A stretch of DNA of 12,309 bases from CAZJRB01 sp964547995 (GTDB lineage: Bacteria; Planctomycetota; Planctomycetia; Pirellulales; Thermoguttaceae). The stretch spans positions 1-12,309 of the forward strand of contig CAZJRB010000163.1 of NCBI GenBank assembly GCA_964547995.1. The letters run 5' to 3'. Within the stretch, counting starts at the first letter, position 1, and each line of letters starts with the position of its first letter. The position numbers were made by a program, and so were the translations under genes. Shown here one piece after another: positions 6,824-12,309 of the stretch. Under the pieces are notes generated by a model. The model was given only the letters and a program-made list of their open reading frames with translations, was not told where the DNA came from and did no database searches.

Positions 6824-6881
6824 CCCCGAACCCCAAACCCTTTCCCACTGTCCTCTGCCCCCTGCCCACTGTCCTCTCCCC
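6824..6881 (+). repeat. C-rich heptanucleotide array ending at the permease start codon
   Basis: From 6844 the units are CCCACTG, TCCTCTG, CCCCCTG, CCCACTG, TCCTCTC, then CCC directly followed by the ATG at 6882. Before them CCCCGAA, CCCCAAA and CCCTTTC (6824-6844) are looser units; the phase slips by one base at 6844. No Shine-Dalgarno sequence is present between the array and the start codon. Confidence 0.8.
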
Positions 6882-8150
6882 ATGAACACCCTGAAACTCC
6901 TATTCGCTGAGATCGGTTACCGGAAGCTCAACTTCGTTTTGAGCCTGTTCGCCATCATCGTCGCCGTGGCGTTGTTTGTAGCAGGGCCGGTGCTTGTCGA
7001 CGGCTACGGCCGCGAGACCCAGGCACGCGTCGCCGACCTGGAGGCGGAAACCACCGAACAGCTCGATAAGCTCGCCGACGAAACCCGTAAGCTGATGCGC
7101 GACATGGGCTTCAACCTGATGATCGTCCACCGCGACACGGACATGAGCGACTTTTGGGCGGCCGACTTCGCCGCGATCGACATGCCGCAGGCGTACGTCA
7201 ACCGCCTTGCCAAGGATCGCCGCCTGACGATGGTCACCCACCTGGTCGCCACGTTGCAGCAGAAGATCACCTTCAATGGCCGCAAAGTCTTGCTCGTCGG
7301 CTACTTGCCCGAAGCCACCCAATCTCACAAGCGTCGCAGGGCCCCGATGGGCTACCGGCCTGAAGAGGGAACCGTCTACCTCGGCCACGAACTCGGCCAC
7401 GGCAAGAAGGAAGGCGAGACTATCGACGTGCTGGGCAAAGAGTTCAAAATCGCCAAAATCCTTCCCGAGCAGGGAAGCAAGGAAGACATCAGCGTCATCA
7501 TGCACCTGGCCGACGCCCAGGAGATTCTCGACAAGCCCGACCGCGTCAACCAGATCATGGCCCTGGGATGCCGCTGTGCGGACTCCGATCTGCCGAAAAT
7601 CCGCGGGCAACTTGCCGCGGTCCTGCCGGAAACGCGAATCACCGAGTTCCGCTCGATCGCGATTGCCCGGGCGGAACAGCGGAACCAGGTCGCCATCAAG
7701 CAAGAAAAGATCCTCGCCGACGTGGCCCAATCGCGGGAACAGGTGCGGAAAACGATGGAAACCCTTGCCGGCGTGATTACCCCGGTCGTCGTCCTGGCGT
7801 GCGCGATCTGGGTCGGGCTCCTGGCCTTGGCCAACGTCCGCCAGCGCCGCACCGAAATCGGTATCCTCAGGGCGATCGGCAAGGGGTCGAGCACCATCGC
7901 CGGGCTGTTTCTCGGCAAGGCGGTTCTGCTGGGGTTGTTCGGCGCGGCCGTGGGGTTCGTACTCGGCACGTGGCTGGCCCGGCTGCTCGGGGTCCGGGCG
8001 TTGGACGTCGCTTCCGAGCAATTCACGGTCCACTACGGCATCCTGTTGGCGGCCCTGGTCGGCGCCCCGCTCCTCTCGGCGGTGGCCAGCTACCTGCCCA
8101 CCCTCTCCGCCCTAATGCAAGACCCGGCCGTGGTATTGCGCGATCAGTAG
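6882..8150 (+). CDS. ABC transporter permease, MacB/FtsX type
   Basis: A 422-residue membrane protein with the usual layout of this family. A first membrane helix lies at about 17-39. A large soluble domain (40-295), probably outside the cytoplasmic membrane, begins with a coiled-coil-like stretch (RVADLEAETTEQLDKLADETRK). The C-terminal FtsX core follows, with three helices at about 298-318, 345-365 and 385-407. The loop ANVRQRRTEIGILRAIG (317-333) is the hallmark cytoplasmic coupling segment that contacts an ATPase, and the protein ends in the typical DPAVVLRD. Such permeases work with a LolD/MacB-type ATPase in mechanotransmission or in lipoprotein or peptide export. No ATPase gene is adjacent, so the partner must be elsewhere. 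The start is set by family alignment (MNTLKLLFAEIGYRKLNFVLSL); upstream in-frame codons only translate the repeat array. Confidence 0.9.
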   Translation: MNTLKLLFAEIGYRKLNFVLSLFAIIVAVALFVAGPVLVDGYGRETQARVADLEAETTEQLDKLADETRKLMRDMGFNLMIVHRDTDMSDFWAADFAAIDMPQAYVNRLAKDRRLTMVTHLVATLQQKITFNGRKVLLVGYLPEATQSHKRRRAPMGYRPEEGTVYLGHELGHGKKEGETIDVLGKEFKIAKILPEQGSKEDISVIMHLADAQEILDKPDRVNQIMALGCRCADSDLPKIRGQLAAVLPETRITEFRSIAIARAEQRNQVAIKQEKILADVAQSREQVRKTMETLAGVITPVVVLACAIWVGLLALANVRQRRTEIGILRAIGKGSSTIAGLFLGKAVLLGLFGAAVGFVLGTWLARLLGVRALDVASEQFTVHYGILLAALVGAPLLSAVASYLPTLSALMQDPAVVLRDQ

Positions 8151-8174
8151 GGCGCAAGCGGGAGAAACCAATAG

Positions 8175-8195
8175 CCGCCCCGCAACGCGGGGCGG
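8175..8195. terminator. Strong GC hairpin between convergent genes
   Basis: CCGCCCCGC (8175-8183) and GCGGGGCGG (8187-8195) form a perfect 9-bp stem with an AAC loop. It sits between the permease stop (8150) and the convergent gene's stop (8224), where a bidirectional terminator is expected. No U-tract follows on either strand, so it may act as a pause or mRNA-end structure. Confidence 0.5.
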
Positions 8196-8223
8196 AGAAG
8201 TGGGGAACGTCTGCCACCCTGCT

Positions 8224-10359
8224 TTACTCAGATTCCTCTTCCTCTTCGAGCAGTTCATCCAACTCTGGCATCAGACCCCCGTAGCCTTCACGAGATGCTT
8301 CTTCGATCTTACCGGCCCGGATCCGGTCGGCCTTGGCTCGTTTCTGGTCTCCGATGGCTTCGTATAGTTCCGCCCGTTGCAAGTATCGAACGGACTCGTC
8401 CGGTTCGAGTTCACTAATAATCTTGGTGAAATCATCAATTGCCTCTTGGTACCGACCGAGTGCGGTGTATGCCAGCCCCCGATTCTCATACAAGTCAAGT
8501 AGATCATCCCAATGATACTCTTCTTCCCCCAGATTGATTGCCTTGGAGAAATCGGCAACGGCCTCTTGAAGTTTGCCTTGCGAAACGTAGATGTCACCGC
8601 GAGAGTGATAAGCCATGCCCAACCAGTACGTGTCTTCTTTATCGTAACTCTTGATGAGTTTACCGTACTCTCCAGCGGCCTTGTCAAGCTGGCCAAGCTT
8701 TCTGTACGTGGATGCTTTTCCCAAATAGGCCCGAGGATAGTCCGGTTCCGTCGCCAGCGCCCGGTCGAATTCGGCAAGCGCTTCCTCATGTTTGTCATTG
8801 TATAGAAGCCAGCCAGCTCGGTCCGTTATGAAGTATGCCTGCTTCTCGCTCGTGAGAGGTGCGATTTCCTGTAATCGATCGATCAGTTCGTAATCCTCAT
8901 CATAGAAAGCGATCCATTCGTAGACCTGACCGTCAGATAGAACATAGTAGTTGGCGCACTGCCAGCAGAGTGTGGTCTCTAGGACCATCCTGCCCTTGGA
9001 GAAGAATCGCAGTCCGTAGGTGTGAAAGTGTCCCAACGCCCCTCCCTCTGGGTCGAAAATCCGGCTGCGCCACATCTGCGCGAGATCCCGCGCTTCTTGC
9101 CCCGTCACCGTGTCATGGGCAAGAATGGGAGCGAACCTGTCGTAGGGATAAATTGGGAATCCGTTTGTGCTGTCTGCTGCCGATGCGTTGTCTGTCGAGC
9201 AAAAATCGGGTTCTCCCAAGGCAAACACTTCTGCCCGGTCGACCGGGGGCAAGTCGACCCCCTGCCTTCTAACGTTCTCCCGAACGATCTGTTCGCGATA
9301 CTCGTCGTAGCGATCTTCAGCCCAGTCGTCGCAGACACCAGCATAGTGCTGTAGCGAAGACTCCTGCCGGCTACAGAACCGCGCGATGCGGTGGCGACGA
9401 GGAACGACCAGTACGGCTGCCAAGATAAACAATAACACCAGAAGTATTATCAACCGGTGTTTACGGCCGGATGCGGGCCATCGTATTCTGTTTAGTGGAA
9501 TGGTAAACGCGAGCCGCCAGGGGCCACGCAACGCACTGATCAACGCCGCCGCTGCACCGGCGAGAATTGCGATCAGCCAAATCGCGGCGGCCAGCGCAAC
9601 AAAACTCTCCGGGCGCAGATTTCGAAACAGGAAGTACCCGGCGACGAACCGGTAGCCCAAGACGACCGCACCGACCAGCGTGATTACACCGGCCCCACGA
9701 GCCGCCCAGCGCCGGGTGCTCGCACCGAACCCGGGCAGGAGGTAGCCGTGCGCGATGCCGATGATTATGCCGGACGAGAACAGGCTTCGGATGATTCTAA
9801 GTATGGTCGTGTCCGACAGCGAATCCTCCGGCAGACAGAACACGATTGCCAGCAGAGTCCATGCCGCGGTAGCAAATCCGAATTGAATTCCAAAGATCAG
9901 CGAGAAACCGCGGCCAAGCCTGCCCCCTGAGAACAAGGCCGCCAGCCCTACGGTGCTGGCCCCGATCGCCGCGCCGCCAAGCAGACACTCCAGAAACGGG
10001 AATACCACATCGTAGAACGGAGAGCCAATATAGTGCATCATCAATGCCAATTCGCGGACCCCAATGGCCCACGCGCCGATCAATCCCCCAATCACGGCAA
10101 ATAGCCACACCCGCCAACTCGTTCGAAAGCGTCCGGGCGACTCCGTTTTTGTAGTCGCCGAGGAAGTCACTGCCGCACGGACGGCGAGCCAGCCGAAGAG
10201 GATCAACCCGACGCAGATTCCAGCCGAGATGCCGGAGTAGAAGAACGCTCGCAACGAAAAGAAGACGGCCGTGAGGGTCACCGCGGCAAAAAGCGTGCGG
10301 AGTGAGAATTGCCAGCGTGGCGATGTCTCCACCGGTCGGTCGTTCTGCGGTTCGGCCAT
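8224..10359 (-). CDS. Multi-pass membrane protein with a CxxC domain and C-terminal TPR repeats
   Basis: A 711-residue protein, family not recognised. The N-terminus carries RWQFSLRTLFAAVTLTAVFF (15-34), a planctomycete-type membrane module, followed by roughly eight more hydrophobic helices up to about residue 319. A soluble region (320-500) contains YGLRFFSKGRMVLETTLCWQCANYYVLSDGQ-type sequence: a strand-rich domain with a CWQC (CxxC) motif at 465-468, resembling a domain I recall from planctomycete hypothetical proteins. Residues about 508-690 hold TPR repeats: EEALAEFDRALATEPDY, KAAGEYGKL, QEAVADFSKAINLG, QEAIDDFTKIISELEPD. The tail is very acidic (DELLEEEEESE). The ATG at 10359 is chosen because the membrane module follows directly; the frame stays open to 10437 without domain-like sequence. 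The soluble half is AT-richer than its neighbours (45% GC in 8401-8460). A membrane-anchored protein-interaction role is likely; the ligand is unknown. Confidence 0.85.
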   Translation of the reverse strand: MAEPQNDRPVETSPRWQFSLRTLFAAVTLTAVFFSLRAFFYSGISAGICVGLILFGWLAVRAAVTSSATTKTESPGRFRTSWRVWLFAVIGGLIGAWAIGVRELALMMHYIGSPFYDVVFPFLECLLGGAAIGASTVGLAALFSGGRLGRGFSLIFGIQFGFATAAWTLLAIVFCLPEDSLSDTTILRIIRSLFSSGIIIGIAHGYLLPGFGASTRRWAARGAGVITLVGAVVLGYRFVAGYFLFRNLRPESFVALAAAIWLIAILAGAAAALISALRGPWRLAFTIPLNRIRWPASGRKHRLIILLVLLFILAAVLVVPRRHRIARFCSRQESSLQHYAGVCDDWAEDRYDEYREQIVRENVRRQGVDLPPVDRAEVFALGEPDFCSTDNASAADSTNGFPIYPYDRFAPILAHDTVTGQEARDLAQMWRSRIFDPEGGALGHFHTYGLRFFSKGRMVLETTLCWQCANYYVLSDGQVYEWIAFYDEDYELIDRLQEIAPLTSEKQAYFITDRAGWLLYNDKHEEALAEFDRALATEPDYPRAYLGKASTYRKLGQLDKAAGEYGKLIKSYDKEDTYWLGMAYHSRGDIYVSQGKLQEAVADFSKAINLGEEEYHWDDLLDLYENRGLAYTALGRYQEAIDDFTKIISELEPDESVRYLQRAELYEAIGDQKRAKADRIRAGKIEEASREGYGGLMPELDELLEEEEESE

Positions 10360-10388
10360 TTTGCCAACCCCGTGCGTTGCCTTACGGT

Positions 10389-10417
10389 AGTATAACGCAT
10401 CTTGCGAAAAACCGGAA
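10389..10417 (-). promoter_or_regulatory. Possible promoter of the membrane/TPR gene
   Basis: On the minus strand TATACT (10389-10394) lies 29 bases before the ATG at 10359. The -35 position at 17 bases (10412-10417) reads TTCCGG, a poor match. The 102-bp gap to the upstream SDR gene makes an independent promoter plausible. Confidence 0.35.
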
Positions 10418-10461
10418 GGGTCGTGCTGCGCAAGCAAGATATTGCGGTGGCGATGCGCACC

Positions 10462-11169
10462 CTACTTGCTCATCCGGTCGATCACCAATTCCGCCGGGGC
10501 GCACTTCGGCGACATTTGCAGAAGGTTCAACAGCGCGGCGGCAACTTCCTCCGGCGGGATGAACTTGGCGGTGTCCATCTCGCGGCCGGCGTTGACGAAC
10601 AACTCGGTCGCCATCTTGCCGGGAAAGATTTCCAGGATGCGAATGCCTTGCCCTTTGACCTCCAGTCGCAGCGATTCGGCAAAACCGCGGAGCCCGTACT
10701 TCGAGGCGCAGTACGTCGCGTGGTGCAGTCCGGGGTTGCGGCCGCCGCCCGAGTTGATGTTCACAAGCGTGCCGGAACCGCGGGCCTTGAACATCGGCAG
10801 AAATGCCTGGGTGAGCAAGATGGGGGCCGTCAAGTTCAACGCGATGAGGTATTCGATCCGCTCGGGCGCGATCTCTTCGTGCGGCTCGATGCTCACAATG
10901 CCGGCGTTGTTGATCAGGATGTCGAGTTCTTTATCGAGTCCGAGTTTCACGAGCGAATCGCGAACGGCCCCCTCGGTGACGTCCCCCACGACCGTCAGGC
11001 ACTCGACGCCGGACTGCCCGGCTTGCTCTTGCACCTGCCCGAGCCGCTCGGCATTTCTGGCGTTGAGGATAAGATGGGCACCGGCGGCGGCAAATTCCAT
11101 TGCCATGGCCTTGCCTAAGCCGGAGCTTGCGCCGGTGATTAGAATCCAGCGGTTCGCCAAAGTCGTCAT
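10462..11169 (-). CDS. Short-chain dehydrogenase/reductase (SDR)
   Basis: A 235-residue classical SDR: a soluble, NAD(P)-dependent Rossmann-fold oxidoreductase. Visible motifs are the cofactor loop TGASSGLG (12-19), GDV at 62-64, NNAG (87-90), the structural Asn in LNLT (N112), the catalytic Ser at 140 (NINSGGG) and YCASK with Tyr153 and Lys157. The set is complete, so it should be active. The arginine after the second strand (NARN, about 36-39) hints at NADP preference, which is an inference. The C-terminus is short, so the protein lacks the usual FabG end; DltE/YqjQ-like SDRs of general reductase type are the nearest group, and the substrate cannot be told. It is divergent from the other SDR gene at 11455. 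Its start codon follows a heptanucleotide array without a Shine-Dalgarno site. Confidence 0.9.
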   Translation of the reverse strand: MTTLANRWILITGASSGLGKAMAMEFAAAGAHLILNARNAERLGQVQEQAGQSGVECLTVVGDVTEGAVRDSLVKLGLDKELDILINNAGIVSIEPHEEIAPERIEYLIALNLTAPILLTQAFLPMFKARGSGTLVNINSGGGRNPGLHHATYCASKYGLRGFAESLRLEVKGQGIRILEIFPGKMATELFVNAGREMDTAKFIPPEEVAAALLNLLQMSPKCAPAELVIDRMSK

Positions 11170-11176
11170 GGGGGGA

Positions 11177-11229
11177 GTCCAGCGTTGAGAGTCCAGAGTT
11201 AGTCCAGAGTTCAGAGTCGAGAGTCAGTG
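11177..11229 (-). repeat. Heptanucleotide array in the SDR leader
   Basis: Read on plus: GTCCAGC, GTTGAGA, GTCCAGA, a partial GTTA, GTCCAGA, GTTCAGA, GTCGAGA, GTCAGTG. GTTGAGA and GTCCAGA are identical to units of the array at 6756-6804. The array ends 7 bases from the minus-strand ATG at 11169 and would be almost wholly in the transcribed leader of that gene. Confidence 0.8.
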
Positions 11230-11254
11230 TAGGGCGCGGCGAATGGCGCGTCAA
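11226..11254 (-). promoter_or_regulatory. Sigma70-type promoter of the leftward SDR
   Basis: On the minus strand TTGACG (11249-11254) and TACACT (11226-11231) are separated by exactly 17 bases and match 5 of 6 and 4 of 6 consensus positions. Transcription would start near 11219, giving a leader of about 50 bases that consists mostly of heptanucleotide repeats. Confidence 0.55.
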
Positions 11255-11260
11255 CGCACT

Positions 11261-11345
11261 GTAGGGAACGCCCTCTGTGGCGTTCCGAAACCCGGAAAAT
11301 ACGTTCTTTGCGACTTCTGGGAATGCCACAGAGGGCGTTCCCTAC
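11261..11345. repeat. 85-bp long-armed inverted repeat, MITE/REP-like
   Basis: Two 26-base arms (11261-11286 and 11320-11345) are reverse complements with one mismatch, separated by 33 bases. Each outer end reads GTAGGGAACGCCC inward. There is no open reading frame inside and no clear target-site duplication (flanks CACT and AAAAA). The arms are too long and lack a U-tract for an ordinary terminator. This fits a non-autonomous miniature element or a palindromic dispersed repeat. It lies exactly between the two divergent SDR promoters. Confidence 0.7.
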
Positions 11346-11383
11346 AAAAAGTCACAGCCTCACTGGTCGCGGCTTTGTAGGGA

Positions 11384-11411
11384 TTGACACCGGTCGAAAC
11401 GACGCCAAAAT
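11384..11411 (+). promoter_or_regulatory. Possible promoter of the rightward SDR
   Basis: A perfect TTGACA (11384-11389) is followed after 16 bases by CAAAAT (11406-11411), a 4 of 6 match. Transcription would begin near 11418, about 37 bases before the ATG at 11455. Confidence 0.45.
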
Positions 11412-11454
11412 GGGGGTTTCGTGAGAACATTCGCCTGGGACCGAAAGAACCACG

Positions 11455-12237
11455 ATGGACCTGCAATTGAAAGACAAAGTTGCCCTGGTCACCGGCGGCT
11501 CGCGCGGGCTGGGAAAAGCGATGTGCTTCGAGCTGGCGGCCGAAGGCGCCAAGATCGGTGTCAACTACTACTGCAATCCCGAGAAGGGCATCGACCTGGC
11601 CGGCGAAGCCGCCGAGGTCGTGGGAGAGATTCAAAAGAAGTGCGGCGTCGAGGCATTCGCCGTGCCGGCCGACGTCGCCAAGGAAGCCGACGTCATCGAG
11701 ATGTTCCGCCAAATGGAAGAGCGGTTCTCACAGATCGACGTGCTCGTGAACAACGCCGCCGTCTGTCCCACCTGCCAGGTCAAGGACATGCCCGTCGAAA
11801 TGTGGAAGGAGACCATCGAGGTGAACCTCCAGGGCACGTTCCTCACCAGCCGCGAGATGGTCAAGCGGCTGCTTGACGCCGACCGGCAGGGAAAGATTGT
11901 CAACATCTCGTCCCAGGCGGCCTTTCGCGGCTCGACCACCGGACACGCACCCTACGACGCCAGCAAAGGCGGCATCGTCACGTTCACCGTCGCCCTGGCC
12001 CGCGAGGTCTCGATGCACGGAATCAACGTCAACGCCGTCGCGCCCGGAATGATCTATACCGAAATGACCAAGGATACCATCGAACGGAACAGGGAAAAAT
12101 ACCTTGCACGGATCCCGCTGAACCGCATTGCCAAACCGTCCGAAATCGCCAAGGTCGTCGTCTTTCTCTGCTCCGACGCGGCGAGCTATATGTGCGGCGC
12201 AACGGTCGACGTCAGCGGCGGAATGCTGATGCGGTGA
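11455..12237 (+). CDS. FabG-like short-chain dehydrogenase/reductase
   Basis: A 260-residue classical SDR of full FabG-like length. Motifs: TGGSRGLG cofactor loop (13-20), ADV (72-74), NNAA (99-102) in place of the usual NNAG, Asn124 in VNLQG, the ISS serine pair (152-153), YDASK with Tyr167 and Lys171, and APG (196-198) after the active site. The end is typical too: PLNRIAKPSEIAKVVVFLCSDAASYMCGATVDVSGG, the segment that builds the substrate pocket and tetramer contact (residues 221-256). It should reduce a ketone or oxidise an alcohol with NAD(P). Many such paralogues act outside fatty-acid synthesis, and no acp, fabD or fabF gene is nearby, so the symbol fabG is not assigned. A weak GAAAG lies 10 bases before the ATG. 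It is divergent from the other SDR but only distantly similar, so this is not a recent duplication. Confidence 0.93.
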   Translation: MDLQLKDKVALVTGGSRGLGKAMCFELAAEGAKIGVNYYCNPEKGIDLAGEAAEVVGEIQKKCGVEAFAVPADVAKEADVIEMFRQMEERFSQIDVLVNNAAVCPTCQVKDMPVEMWKETIEVNLQGTFLTSREMVKRLLDADRQGKIVNISSQAAFRGSTTGHAPYDASKGGIVTFTVALAREVSMHGINVNAVAPGMIYTEMTKDTIERNREKYLARIPLNRIAKPSEIAKVVVFLCSDAASYMCGATVDVSGGMLMR

Positions 12238-12260
12238 GTGAGTAGTGAGTAGTGAGTAGT
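12234..12260 (+). repeat. Heptanucleotide array at the SDR stop codon
   Basis: Units of GTGAGTA repeat in 7-base phase from 12234 to 12260, starting inside the last codons: the stop TGA (12235-12237) is part of the first unit. It is a different unit from the GTTGAGA arrays but has the same period and strand character. Confidence 0.75.
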
Positions 12261-12278
12261 TCGACTGTCTAACTTATG

Positions 12279-12307
12279 TTGACGTGACGTAAAGTATTTG
12301 ATATTAG
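12279..12307 (+). promoter_or_regulatory. Promoter-like boxes at the right edge
   Basis: TTGACG (12279-12284) and TATTAG (12302-12307) are 17 bases apart in the AT-rich final 50 bases. It probably serves a rightward gene beyond the window. The -35 overlaps a GACGT direct repeat (12281-12290) that could be an operator. Confidence 0.4.
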
Positions 12308-12309
12308 CA

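Noticed and set aside
6792..6881. Thirty extra residues at the permease N-terminus
   Set aside because: They only translate the heptanucleotide arrays and precede the normal family start.
6756..6881. CRISPR array
   Set aside because: Units are 7 bases without spacers, and no cas gene is present.
10360..10437. Upstream start for the 711-residue protein
   Set aside because: The 26 extra residues include the TATACT promoter-like box and no domain-like sequence.

Overview
This is about 12.3 kb of GC-rich chromosomal DNA, and the genes point to a planctomycete, probably of the Pirellula/Rhodopirellula type. The assignment is inferred from four traits: an aromatic 'QFSLRTLF'-type N-terminal membrane module on one complete protein and, in related form, on one truncated protein; a cyanobacterial/planctomycete-style ThiD2-ThiE enzyme; weak or absent Shine-Dalgarno sites at most genes; and intergenic heptanucleotide arrays. 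No rRNA, tRNA, CRISPR, transposase, phage or plasmid gene is visible.

Layout. The left edge holds the first 48 codons of a small membrane protein (minus strand). Next is a minus-strand gene for a three-part protein: a Clp N-terminal-like domain, a ThiD2 domain and a thiamine-phosphate synthase (ThiE) domain. A 213-bp divergent region with a good sigma70-type promoter leads rightward into a two-gene operon: a two-pass membrane protein with a TPR-like tail, then clpC 21 bp later. After a cluster of short dyads come an MFS-type transporter and a MacB/FtsX-type permease, both on plus. A strong GC hairpin separates the permease from a convergent 711-residue membrane/TPR protein (minus). Upstream of that lies a short-chain dehydrogenase/reductase (SDR, minus), divergent from a second SDR (plus). 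Between the two SDR promoters sits an 85-bp near-perfect inverted repeat. A promoter-like pair of boxes at the right edge probably serves a gene outside the window.

How the genes relate. The TPR protein and ClpC are probably co-transcribed, so the TPR protein may be a membrane-side partner of the AAA+ unfoldase. The adjacent thiamine gene carries the same kind of N-terminal domain that ClpC uses to receive adaptors and substrates; this is the most intriguing biological observation here. The other genes look like single-gene units, several with their own promoter-like boxes.

Non-coding structure is the second theme. Seven-base tandem arrays occur at three intergenic places. In two of them the array lies between a recognisable promoter and the start codon, so it should be transcribed as a 5' leader. 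I found no complete new defence or mobile system; most of the window looks like core planctomycete chromosome.
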